From: Catalinimonas alkaloidigena
GTDB lineage: Bacteria; Bacteroidota; Bacteroidia; Cytophagales; Cyclobacteriaceae
Length of the DNA: 64,000 nucleotides
Assembly (NCBI RefSeq): GCF_029504655.1
Contig: NZ_JAQFIL010000001.1
Span: forward strand, 2,051,001-2,115,000
Direction: 5' to 3'
Positions 53,806-61,885 of this stretch are shown in pieces (position 1 is the stretch's first letter; each line of letters begins with the position of its first letter). Under the pieces are notes generated by a model. It did not search any database. It had not been told where the DNA came from and was given only the letters and a program-made list of their open reading frames with translations. The position numbers were made by a program, and so were the translations under genes.

Positions 53806-54579
53806 ATGAAACGTGTAAATAAAAAAGTTGCCCTGGTAACCGGTGGCGCATCAGGATTGGGCCGTTCCAGCGCTATCCTTCTTGCCAGAGAAGGTGCCAG
53901 GGTTGTGATAAGCGACCTTGATGATGCTGAGGGTCATAAGGTGGTGAAGCAAATACAGGAAGAAGGGGGGGAGGCAATTTTTTTTAAACAGGATGTAGCC
54001 TCCGAAGCCTCGTGGAAAGATATTATGAACGCAATCACCAGTACCTACGGTAAGCTGCACATTGTGGCCAATTCAGCCGGTATAGGAGTGGGGGGTAATG
54101 TTGAAGAGGTGAGCCTGGAAGACTGGAAAAGACTGATGAGCATCAACCTTGACGGTGTGTTTTTAGGTACCAAATATGGTATCCAAGCCATGAGAAAGCA
54201 TGGGGAAGGTGGATCTATCATCAATTTTTCATCTATTGAAGGTATTATCGGTGACCCTAATTTACCGGCTTACAATGCCAGTAAAGGGGGAGTTACTTTA
54301 TTCTCCAAGTCCGCAGCGCTTCACTGCGCCAAAGCGGGCTACCGCATTCGTGTCAATACTATTCATCCCGGCTATATCTGGACCCCTATGGTAGAAAATT
54401 ACCTGAAAGCTCAGGGAAGTGTGGAAGAAGGGCGTAAGTTTCTTGACAGCCTGCATCCGGTAGGCCATGTAGGGGAACCGGATGACATCGGCTACGGCGT
54501 AGTTTATCTTGCCTCAGATGAATCAAAATTTGTCACTGGGTCAGCGCTGGTGATTGACGGCGGTTATACTGCGCAATAA
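53806..54579 (+). CDS. Short-chain dehydrogenase/reductase (classical SDR)
   Basis: About 257 residues from the ATG at 53806 (MKRVNKKVALVTGG). The cofactor motif is TGGASGLG, and the acidic residue after strand 2 (VVISDLDDAEG) suggests NAD(H) preference. The NAG-type motif is NSAGIG. The catalytic Ser-Tyr-Lys occurs in NFSSIEGIIGD and PAYNASKGG. The C-terminal end is FVTGSALVIDGGYTAQ. It oxidises or reduces an alcohol/ketone; similar to 3-alpha/20-beta-hydroxysteroid or cyclopentanol dehydrogenases, but the substrate is not determinable. It lies 10 bp before the PEP synthase gene. Confidence 0.9.
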   Translation: MKRVNKKVALVTGGASGLGRSSAILLAREGARVVISDLDDAEGHKVVKQIQEEGGEAIFFKQDVASEASWKDIMNAITSTYGKLHIVANSAGIGVGGNVEEVSLEDWKRLMSINLDGVFLGTKYGIQAMRKHGEGGSIINFSSIEGIIGDPNLPAYNASKGGVTLFSKSAALHCAKAGYRIRVNTIHPGYIWTPMVENYLKAQGSVEEGRKFLDSLHPVGHVGEPDDIGYGVVYLASDESKFVTGSALVIDGGYTAQ

Positions 54580-54589
54580 GTAAATTGAT

Positions 54590-56968
54590 ATGGGAAAGCT
54601 TATAAAATATTTTAGAGAGATTGACCTGGACTGCCTTTCCGAGGTAGGTGGAAAAAATGCTTCCCTGGGTGAAATGTACCAAAAATTAAGTCCGAAGGGA
54701 ATAGCCGTTCCCGATGGATTTGCTACAACATCAGAAGCATACTGGTATTTTATCAAAGAAAACCATCTTCAGGAACAAATCGCAGAGCTTCTAAGTGAAT
54801 TAGATCATAAGACCTATTCAAACCTAAGCTTTATTGGTAAACAAATTCGCACTACGATACTGAGCGTCGGCATCCCCTCTATGCTTGAAAAGGAGATAAG
54901 GGATGGTTATGATTACCTGACCCAAAAATACGGAGCTGATGTTTCCTTCGCGGTAAGGAGTAGCGCTACGGCTGAAGATTTGCCGGAAGCGAGTTTTGCC
55001 GGACAGCAGGAATCTTACCTTAATGTAAAAGGATATGAAGCTTTGACCGATGCCTGCCAAAAATGTTATGCTTCCCTATATACAGACCGTGCCATCAAAT
55101 ACCGTGAGGATAACGGCTTTGCCCACGATCAGGTGGCCTTATCTGTGGGAGTACAACTGATGGTACGTGCTGATAAGTCGGCCTCCGGAGTGAATTTCAC
55201 CCTGGACCCTGACTCAGGATTCCAAGAGCTTGTATTGGTAAGCGGTGCATGGGGGCTGGGTGAGAACATTGTGCAGGGCACAATTAACCCCGATGAATTT
55301 TATGTGTTTAAGCCCAGCCTGAAAAAGGGAAAGCAGCCTATTATTTCACGGAAACTAGGTAGTAAAGCTAAGACAATGGTCTACGCAAAAGGGGGAAATG
55401 GTACGGTCAACCTCTCTACTCCACCAGAAAAGCGGGAGCAGTTCGTGCTTAGTGATGCGGAAGTAATTACCCTGGCCCAATGGTCAGTTCAAATTGAGGA
55501 GCATTATGGCAGGCCCATGGACATTGAATGGGCAAAAGATGGGGTAAACGGTAAACTTTTTATCGTGCAGGCCAGACCGGAAACTGTTTTCAGCAGAGAT
55601 AAGCATCTGAAGATAACTACCTATAAGCTCAAGCAAAAAGGAAAAGAACTTTGTCGCGGAATAGGACTGGGCGATAAGATAGCTGCTGGCAAGGCAAAGA
55701 TACTGCATTCTCCCGCTGAAATTGACAAACTTCAGGAAGGAGAAATCCTGGTCACCAGTAAAACAAATCCCGATTGGGACCCGATACTGAAAAAGGCAGC
55801 AGGGATCATCACAGATCAGGGAGGGCGTACCAGTCATGCGGCCATTGTGGCTCGTGAAGTAGGTGCGGTAGCCGTAGTAGGAAGTGGCAACGCAACCCAG
55901 GTAATCAGGGAAGGGCAGCAAGTTACCATATCATGTGCAGAGGGTGAAACAGGGGTTATCTATGAAGGTAAACTGGAATGGGAAGAGCATGAGACTTTGA
56001 TTGATGATATTGAGCTACCCCAAACCCAGGCCATGATGATACTCGGTGACCCGGATCAGGCTTTCCGTCTGTCATTTTATCCTAACCACGGTATCGGCCT
56101 CATGAGGCTGGAGTTTATCATCAACAATGCGATACAGATTCATCCGATGGCGCTGATTCAGTTTGACAAAGTGCGGGATCCTAAGGTAAGAGAAAAGATA
56201 GAAAAGCTTACGCATCATTATCCTGATAAGGCGGAATACTTTGTGCGCAGGCTTGCGGAGGCAGTGGCTGTCATTGCGGCAGCTTTCTCTCCAAAGGATG
56301 TCATTGTACGTATGTCTGACTTCAAATCAAATGAATATGCTAACCTGATTGGCGGGCAATATTTTGAGCAGCAGGAGACAAACCCCATGCTGGGATTCAG
56401 GGGAGCTTCGCGCTACTACCACCCTAACTACCAGCCTGGATTTGAACTGGAGTGCCAGGCCCTGAAAATGGTGAGGGAAAATATGGGCTTAGAAAATGTC
56501 AAGGTGATGATACCATTCTGTCGCTCTTTAGAGGAAGCAGAAAAAGTGATTGCGGTGATGGAAAGTCAGGGCTTGAAGAGGGGTGAGTTCGGACTTGAGC
56601 TGTATATGATGACAGAGATCCCAAGTAATGTGATACTGGCTGAAGAATTTGCGCACTACTTTGATGGCTTTTCTATCGGTTCCAATGATCTTACCCAACT
56701 TACGCTGGGCATAGACCGGGATTCTGATCTGCTGAGTGGCATGTTCAGTGCCAGTGACCCTGCGGTAAAGAAAATGATCAGTATGGTCATAACTTCAGCG
56801 CATAAAACCAAAACCAAGATTGGCTTATGCGGGCAGGCACCCAGCGATGACCCTACTTTTGCCCAGTTTCTGGTAGATGCAGGTATTCATAGTATTTCTT
56901 TCAATCCGGACGCGCTGATCAATGGGGTCAAAAACATGTTAGAGGCAGAAAAGAAACATAAACGATAA
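54590..56968 (+). CDS. ppsA: Phosphoenolpyruvate synthase (pyruvate, water dikinase)
   Basis: 792 residues with the full three-part plan. The N-terminal ATP-grasp domain (about 1-335) shows VGGKNASLGEM, VRSSATAEDLPEASFAGQ and IEEHYGRPMDIEWA. The swivelling phosphohistidine domain has catalytic H416 in GGRTSHAAIVARE. The C-terminal PEP/pyruvate TIM barrel has GASRYY, SIGSNDLTQLTLGIDRD and catalytic C747 in GLCGQAPSD. It converts pyruvate + ATP + water to PEP + AMP + Pi, the first gluconeogenic step. Dikinases of this class recur in low-oxygen or dormancy regulons. It ends the 52367-56968 operon. Confidence 0.95.
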   Translation: MGKLIKYFREIDLDCLSEVGGKNASLGEMYQKLSPKGIAVPDGFATTSEAYWYFIKENHLQEQIAELLSELDHKTYSNLSFIGKQIRTTILSVGIPSMLEKEIRDGYDYLTQKYGADVSFAVRSSATAEDLPEASFAGQQESYLNVKGYEALTDACQKCYASLYTDRAIKYREDNGFAHDQVALSVGVQLMVRADKSASGVNFTLDPDSGFQELVLVSGAWGLGENIVQGTINPDEFYVFKPSLKKGKQPIISRKLGSKAKTMVYAKGGNGTVNLSTPPEKREQFVLSDAEVITLAQWSVQIEEHYGRPMDIEWAKDGVNGKLFIVQARPETVFSRDKHLKITTYKLKQKGKELCRGIGLGDKIAAGKAKILHSPAEIDKLQEGEILVTSKTNPDWDPILKKAAGIITDQGGRTSHAAIVAREVGAVAVVGSGNATQVIREGQQVTISCAEGETGVIYEGKLEWEEHETLIDDIELPQTQAMMILGDPDQAFRLSFYPNHGIGLMRLEFIINNAIQIHPMALIQFDKVRDPKVREKIEKLTHHYPDKAEYFVRRLAEAVAVIAAAFSPKDVIVRMSDFKSNEYANLIGGQYFEQQETNPMLGFRGASRYYHPNYQPGFELECQALKMVRENMGLENVKVMIPFCRSLEEAEKVIAVMESQGLKRGEFGLELYMMTEIPSNVILAEEFAHYFDGFSIGSNDLTQLTLGIDRDSDLLSGMFSASDPAVKKMISMVITSAHKTKTKIGLCGQAPSDDPTFAQFLVDAGIHSISFNPDALINGVKNMLEAEKKHKR

Positions 56969-57016
56969 GCGATATATGAGCGCCTGGTTTATAAACAATT
57001 AAATATCCACTGTATC

Positions 57017-57094
57017 ATGAGACAGATCATACGCATACTTTTCCTTTTGATTATCTTGCTGGTAATCATTGCCTTTATCTACATATATTCATGA
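57017..57094 (+). CDS. candidate 25-residue single-span membrane peptide
   Basis: ATG at 57017 to TGA at 57094 encodes 25 residues: two basic residues at the N-terminus (MRQIIRIL) and then an uninterrupted run of Leu, Ile, Val and Phe ending IYIYS. It fits a single transmembrane helix with positive-inside topology. It lies 48 bp after ppsA on the same strand, so it could be the last gene of that operon. No homologue is recognised, and chance cannot be excluded. Confidence 0.4.
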   Translation: MRQIIRILFLLIILLVIIAFIYIYS

Positions 57095-57190
57095 TAAAAC
57101 ATTATCTGTCTAGCATGTAGGAGGGGAAAATATTGGAAGCAACGCTTGGCAACAAATGAAATGCCTCCACTTCTGATAATGCTTACCCAT

Positions 57191-58048
57191 TTATTTTTTT
57201 CTAGTTTTATGCTTGCGAAGACTCATTGTAAGAATGGGAAATTTCGCGTGATTAACGATGTCTTCCGCCAAACTCCCTTCCAGCAGGTGTAATATTCCAC
57301 GCCTTCCATGCGTAGCCAATGCTATGAGTTCCGCTCCTTTTTGTTTGGCAAAATGGATGATACCTTCTTCCTCCCCGATATCACTGAAAGTATTGAGCGT
57401 ATAATCTTTCAAATGATGGTCTTTGGCAAACTTCTGCAGCATATCCATCACATAGGGGTCATCCAGAAAATTACTGATCGTGTTTATTCTAACCACATGC
57501 AACTGGGCTTCAAAAGCAGTCTGAAGCTTACTCAGCGCTTTCGTAACTACACTTTCTTCGTCCAACAAAGCAGTCGCATAAACGATGTTTTTGATTTTGG
57601 AAAGGTCAACTTTGTCTTTAATTACCAGCACCGGGCAGTGGGCAAAACGAACCATTCGCTCAGCATTAGACCCCAACAAAATCTCCTTGCTGCCACTGGC
57701 CCCTTTGGAGCCCATGACTACCAAATCTGCTTCTTTTGCCAGTAATGCATTATTGATGCTGCGGTAGGGGTTTCCTACCCTGACTTCGTAAGTAATCGTT
57801 AGTCCATCCTGCTGTTTAGCAGCGGCCACTTCTCGTAAATGCTCTTCGCTTTCACGCTTTATTTTACGCAAGTATTCTACAGGTAAAACTGCTACATGGG
57901 TGACGACCGTCTCTTCATCTGTCATCGGAAATTCAAGTACATATACCAGATGAATAGTAGCGCCAAGTTTTCCTGAGAGCTGACAGGCTGCATCTAAGGC
58001 GTTGGCTGCCTGAGGAGAAAAATCAGTGGGGACGAGGATGGTTCTCAT
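57191..58048 (-). CDS. Universal stress protein, tandem UspA domains
   Basis: 285 residues. Domain 1 is canonical (MRTILVPTDFSPQAANALDAA; LVVMGSKGASGSKEILLGSN; CPVLVIKD). Domain 2 (about 150-285) also has LIALATHGRRGILHLLEGSLA and FPILTMS. Both ATP-binding loops are recognisable. It is the last gene of a minus-strand operon with the small HMA-like protein (11 bp away) and another Usp. Third Usp of the block. Confidence 0.92.
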   Translation of the reverse strand: MRTILVPTDFSPQAANALDAACQLSGKLGATIHLVYVLEFPMTDEETVVTHVAVLPVEYLRKIKRESEEHLREVAAAKQQDGLTITYEVRVGNPYRSINNALLAKEADLVVMGSKGASGSKEILLGSNAERMVRFAHCPVLVIKDKVDLSKIKNIVYATALLDEESVVTKALSKLQTAFEAQLHVVRINTISNFLDDPYVMDMLQKFAKDHHLKDYTLNTFSDIGEEEGIIHFAKQKGAELIALATHGRRGILHLLEGSLAEDIVNHAKFPILTMSLRKHKTRKK

Positions 58049-58059
58049 GATGATAAATG

Positions 58060-58314
58060 TTAAGAGATCAGAAACTTTTTCGGCTGGGCCTGATGGCCAT
58101 GCTTGGCAACGATTTGTTGGACTGTAGCATCGTTTACTTCCTCATCAGAATAAATGGTCATTTCACAGGGTGTGACCTGATTGTTAAAGCTTACATCTTC
58201 TACCTCTTCAAGCGTGAGCAAGTCTGACTTGATGCTTTCAAAAGTCATTAAGGCGTTGAGGTTGATGGTAAAAACTTTTTCGTACTTTCCGGGAATATCA
58301 GGATTAGTTTTCAT
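58060..58314 (-). CDS. small ferredoxin-fold (HMA-like) protein lacking the CxxC metal site
   Basis: 84 residues. The pattern (KVFTINLNALMTFESIKSDL, then VEDVSFN, then CEMTIYSDEEVNDATVQQIVA) follows the beta-alpha-beta-beta-alpha plan of heavy-metal-associated domains. The N-terminal M-x-C-x-x-C is missing, so it is unlikely to carry metal. It sits between two Usp genes, 2 bp after the upstream one and 11 bp before the downstream one, so co-translation is likely. Function unknown; a regulatory or partner role for the Usp proteins is a guess. Confidence 0.6.
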   Translation of the reverse strand: MKTNPDIPGKYEKVFTINLNALMTFESIKSDLLTLEEVEDVSFNNQVTPCEMTIYSDEEVNDATVQQIVAKHGHQAQPKKFLIS

Positions 58315-58316
58315 AG

Positions 58317-59162
58317 CTATTTTGAATGATGAAGTGAAATTAATGGAACAGAGGTTTGTGAAGCCAGATATTTACTTACACTCTTATGAAATATGCTTTC
58401 CAGGCCGCTATGCTTACGCGGAATAATGGCCAGTAAGTCTACCTCATGTTCTTGTAAATAATGGTTTAAGCCCTGTGCCGGGTCCTGATCTTCGGGAAAT
58501 TCGTAAGTATGAGGTACATCATGAAAGAAGTGTTCCAGACTCAGCGCTTCCTCCGCATGCGCGATACCAATTTTAGAGGGCTGGGGATGTACATGTATTA
58601 CCTTTAATTCAGCCTTCCATAACTTGAGCAGTTCTTTAAAGAAAAGCAATGAAGGGTGATCCTCATCAGATTGTTTCAGGTCAGTGGCAAAGGCTACCAG
58701 ATGGGGCATCGGTTTTATGGTAGCTTGAGGTATTGCTAATACAGGGCAGGGCAGATGTTTCATCATTTCTAATGTGGTACTACCCAGCCAGTTAGACAAC
58801 GACTCATCTATTCCATGTTTTCCCATGACTACCAACTGAATGTCTTTTTCTTTGACAATTTGTCGGATACCATCATTCGGCAAAGCCATCTTGGTGATCA
58901 AACGAAAATGTAGAGACTGAATCTCGGGGATCTTACTAATCATGTGCTGAATTTTGTTTTGCACATGTACTTCCTCTCTTTCCAACATGGCATTATCAAT
59001 AAAAAAGGTAGCATCCCCCCCAATGGGCAGATGAAAAGCATGAAAAACAATAAGCTCAGGGCTTTCATCCCTGCCTGCCTTCCACTGATGGGCAAGTTTG
59101 ACCGCATAACGCAGCGCCTCAAAAGCATCAGCTGAGAAATCAATGGGTGTTAAAATTTTCAT
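58317..59162 (-). CDS. Universal stress protein, tandem UspA domains
   Basis: 281 residues. Domain 1 is clear (MKILTPIDFSADAFEALRYA; LVVMGKHGIDESLSNWLGST; CPVLAIP). Domain 2 (about 146-281) is degenerate and shows VDLLAIIPRKHSGLESIFHK. It is first in the minus-strand operon and divergent from the Na/Pi cotransporter gene. An exact operator candidate lies 52 bp upstream. Fourth Usp of the block. Confidence 0.9.
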   Translation of the reverse strand: MKILTPIDFSADAFEALRYAVKLAHQWKAGRDESPELIVFHAFHLPIGGDATFFIDNAMLEREEVHVQNKIQHMISKIPEIQSLHFRLITKMALPNDGIRQIVKEKDIQLVVMGKHGIDESLSNWLGSTTLEMMKHLPCPVLAIPQATIKPMPHLVAFATDLKQSDEDHPSLLFFKELLKLWKAELKVIHVHPQPSKIGIAHAEEALSLEHFFHDVPHTYEFPEDQDPAQGLNHYLQEHEVDLLAIIPRKHSGLESIFHKSVSKYLASQTSVPLISLHHSK

Positions 59163-59213
59163 AGCCTTGGTTTTTTTTAGTCTTAATCAAGTCATTAATC
59201 ACTACTTAAACAA

Positions 59214-59225
59214 TGATACAAGTCA
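59214..59225. promoter_or_regulatory. Crp/Fnr-type operator candidate TGAT-ACAA-GTCA
   Basis: Exact TGAY-N4-RTCA match placed almost in the middle of a divergent spacer: 52 bp from the Usp start (59162, minus) and 57 bp from the Na/Pi cotransporter start (59282, plus). It could control both directions. Confidence 0.55.
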
Positions 59226-59281
59226 CCTCTGAATATGACTTTTAACAATCATGTAGTATTTGGTAAGCTATAACTTTAGGC

Positions 59282-60958
59282 ATGACAAGCTATGTTGACA
59301 TTTGGCAATTACTGGCTGGATTGGGCCTGTTTCTTTTCGCCATGCAGCAGTTAGAAGAAGCTCTTTCTGCGCTTGCGGGCAGGTCGTTCAAAATTTTTCT
59401 CAAAACCAGCACCAAGCACCCGCTGAAGGGTCTGTTTAGCGGAGTAATACTAACAGCGGTACTTCAGAGCAGTTCGGCAGTTTCACTCTTGTTACTGGCA
59501 TTTGTAGGGGCAGGAATATTGAGTATGAATCAGGCTTTACCTGTTATTTTTGGCTCAAATTTAGGGACAACAGCTACAGGATGGCTGGTTGTCAGCCTGG
59601 GGTTTAAATTACCGGTAGAGGATATTGCATTACCCTTGATTGGTTTGGGTGGCATTGTACTGTTTTTTTTCCGCAACCAATCCGCTTACTTTAATAGCGG
59701 CAGGTTTTTACTAAGCTTTGGTGTCATTTTCTTAGGCCTGGAAATGATGAAGGTAAGCGTTGAAGTATTGGCACAAAACCTCAACTTGTCAGCCTTTGCT
59801 CAGTATGGTCACCTTGTATTTTTATTTGTAGGGGCGCTACTTACTGCCTTGATTCAATCCAGTTCAGCTACCATGGTGATAGCGCTGAGTGTACTTCATA
59901 CGGGTTTACTTCCACTTTCTGCTGCCATGGCCATTGTAATCGGCTCAAATGTGGGCACGACCACTACTGTTTTTCTGGGATCTCTGGGAGGTGTGCCCGC
60001 AAAAAAACAGGTAGCTTTCGCCCACTTTCTGTTTAACCTCATTACTGCCGGCCTGGCATTACTGATATTAACCTATCTGCAGGTTCTGATTACTGATGTA
60101 CTAAGCATAGAGGACCCGCTGGTAGCGCTGGTTATTTTTCATTCCTTTTTCAACCTCCTGGGGATACTGTTGTTTTTACCATTCACCCGTCCGCTAAGCC
60201 ATTTCCTAGATAAAATATTTGTCGTCAAAAAAGTCAGTATCAATCAACATCTTCATCTGGTAACCGCAGAAGTACCGGAGGCTGCCATTGAAGCTTTACA
60301 AAAAGAAACATTTCGCTTGTTGAATATTGCTCTGTTCCTGAACCTTAAAGCTTTGAGAGTAACCAATGAAAAAATAAGTCATTACTTGGTAGAAAGTGAG
60401 CAAAGTCAGGCGGTGAGGATTCGTCGGCTTTCTTACCCCAAAGCCTATTTGCTGGTAAAACAACTGGAAGGAGAGATGCTGCGCTTTTACGCAGAAATCC
60501 AAAAGCAAACGCTTGATCCTGAAGAATCACAAAACCTGAGTAAACTCATGACAGTCATTCAGAATACGATGCACTCGGTGAAAGGCCTGAAAGATATAGC
60601 GCACAACATTTTGGAATTTGAAAGCAGAACATCTGAAGATTATCAGCACTTGCTGCATAATTTTCGCGATAGCACTCAGCAGTTCTATGAAGCACTTTCT
60701 GACCAGATACATGCAGAAGAGGGGAGAGCTACTTTTGAAGAACAGAGCAAGCTGATGGTGATGATACAGCAAAATTATGAGCAGCTGCTGGTTAAAATAA
60801 ACGCAATTACAAATAGAAGAACATTGAACGAGGTAAGTATTTCAACCTTCTTTAATGTTAATCGGGAACTCTACTCATCGCATAAAGCAATACTGATGGG
60901 AGCAAGTGATATGATAAGCTTTCTCAGGGAAAGTGCCTTAGCTGAAAAAGATTTGTAG
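59282..60958 (+). CDS. Na/Pi-cotransporter family protein with PhoU-like C-terminus
   Basis: 558 residues. The membrane part (about 1-320) contains the two inverted QSSSA repeats of the family (VLQSSSAVSLLLLAFVGAG... FGSNLGTT and IQSSSATMVIALSVL... IGSNVGTTTT). The C-terminal ~220 residues are helical and PhoU-like. Likely a sodium-dependent phosphate transporter or related inner-membrane protein. It is divergent from the Usp operon and shares the operator candidate at 59214. The Crp/Fnr gene lies 176 bp downstream. Confidence 0.9.
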   Translation: MTSYVDIWQLLAGLGLFLFAMQQLEEALSALAGRSFKIFLKTSTKHPLKGLFSGVILTAVLQSSSAVSLLLLAFVGAGILSMNQALPVIFGSNLGTTATGWLVVSLGFKLPVEDIALPLIGLGGIVLFFFRNQSAYFNSGRFLLSFGVIFLGLEMMKVSVEVLAQNLNLSAFAQYGHLVFLFVGALLTALIQSSSATMVIALSVLHTGLLPLSAAMAIVIGSNVGTTTTVFLGSLGGVPAKKQVAFAHFLFNLITAGLALLILTYLQVLITDVLSIEDPLVALVIFHSFFNLLGILLFLPFTRPLSHFLDKIFVVKKVSINQHLHLVTAEVPEAAIEALQKETFRLLNIALFLNLKALRVTNEKISHYLVESEQSQAVRIRRLSYPKAYLLVKQLEGEMLRFYAEIQKQTLDPEESQNLSKLMTVIQNTMHSVKGLKDIAHNILEFESRTSEDYQHLLHNFRDSTQQFYEALSDQIHAEEGRATFEEQSKLMVMIQQNYEQLLVKINAITNRRTLNEVSISTFFNVNRELYSSHKAILMGASDMISFLRESALAEKDL

Positions 60959-61015
60959 GAACTTAAATCTTAAACTCCTGATCCCTGGGAAGTGCAGCTC
61001 AATTTCTACGTAATT

Positions 61016-61033
61016 CTCGCAGATATCTGCGAG
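61016..61033. repeat. 18-bp perfect palindrome nested in a larger inverted repeat
   Basis: CTCGCAGATATCTGCGAG is a perfect palindrome. Outside it, ACGTAATT (61008-61015) pairs with AATTACGT (61050-61057). It lies 100 bp upstream of the Crp/Fnr gene and 58 bp after the cotransporter gene. It could be an operator for the regulator or a structured RNA or terminator; there is no T-run. Confidence 0.5.
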
Positions 61034-61134
61034 CGTTGCGTATTTCTGTAATTACGTCTTTTACGTCTGCCCTTTGTTTGAAATGATGGATATATTAAAG
61101 TACCATATTTTCATCAGCAAAAAACAACAGTGCC

Positions 61135-61839
61135 ATGAACCCAATCTTGTCTACCCTCCCCCTCATGTATGAAACTACATTTACAAAGAGTGAAAATTTT
61201 CCCAGTATAGCTTTGTCTAAGCTTAAGAATCATTACGAGCTTACTGTGTATTCCAAAGGCCAGAAGATTTTTCATGAAGGCCATACTCCATTAGGGCTAT
61301 ATTATATTCAGGAAGGAAAAGTTAAACTCTACAAATACGGAAGTGATGGTAAAGTGCAAATTATTCGTATTGCCGGACAAAATGAATTTATTGGCTATAC
61401 AGCATTGCTTAACCAAATGAAGTACCATATCACTGCTTCTGTAATTGAAGAAGCCACTATAGCCTTCATACCCAGCAAAGATTTTTTTGATATCATGGGC
61501 ACCGACACTTCAATCGTCGGCTATTTTACCCAACTATTGTGTAATGACCTGGTGAATGTGGAGAAAAGGCTGGTAGCACAAGCTTATCAGCCGGTGCGGG
61601 GTAGGCTGGCAGAAGCATTGCTATCACTGGATAACTTATATGAAAAAGAAGATAGTGATGAAGAAAGTTTTATCAAGATCAGTCGCAGCGACCTGGCAAG
61701 CTTATTAGGTACTGCCAAAGAAACGGTCATCCGACTACTTTCTGAGTTTAAGTCAGATCAGTTGATCACCACCAATGGACGAATCATATCAGTACTCAAC
61801 CCAAAAGGACTGTTACGCATCAGTCATATGTACGACTGA
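61135..61839 (+). CDS. Crp/Fnr-family transcriptional regulator
   Basis: 234 residues. The cyclic-nucleotide-type beta-roll spans about 28-140 (YSKGQKIFHEGHTPLGLYYIQEGKVKLYKY, AGQNEFIGYTALL), followed by a dimer helix and a winged HTH (ISRSDLASLLGTAKETVIRLLSEFKSDQLI). The recognition helix K-E-T-V-I-R matches that of the receiver-Crp protein at 1724-2785, so both may bind the same palindrome. No N-terminal cysteine cluster of true Fnr is present. It sits at the end of the stress block and could sense a small ligand, redox or NO. It has its own promoter region with an 18-bp palindrome. Confidence 0.92.
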   Translation: MNPILSTLPLMYETTFTKSENFPSIALSKLKNHYELTVYSKGQKIFHEGHTPLGLYYIQEGKVKLYKYGSDGKVQIIRIAGQNEFIGYTALLNQMKYHITASVIEEATIAFIPSKDFFDIMGTDTSIVGYFTQLLCNDLVNVEKRLVAQAYQPVRGRLAEALLSLDNLYEKEDSDEESFIKISRSDLASLLGTAKETVIRLLSEFKSDQLITTNGRIISVLNPKGLLRISHMYD

Positions 61840-61885
61840 TTAAAGTAGAGTGCCACGTTTTCATACTATTCAATGTGATTACGCA

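Noticed and set aside
61135..61839. True oxygen-sensing Fnr protein
   Set aside because: The N-terminal cysteine cluster needed for a [4Fe-4S] centre is absent; I see only one cysteine, in the dimer-helix region. It is kept as a general Crp/Fnr-family regulator.
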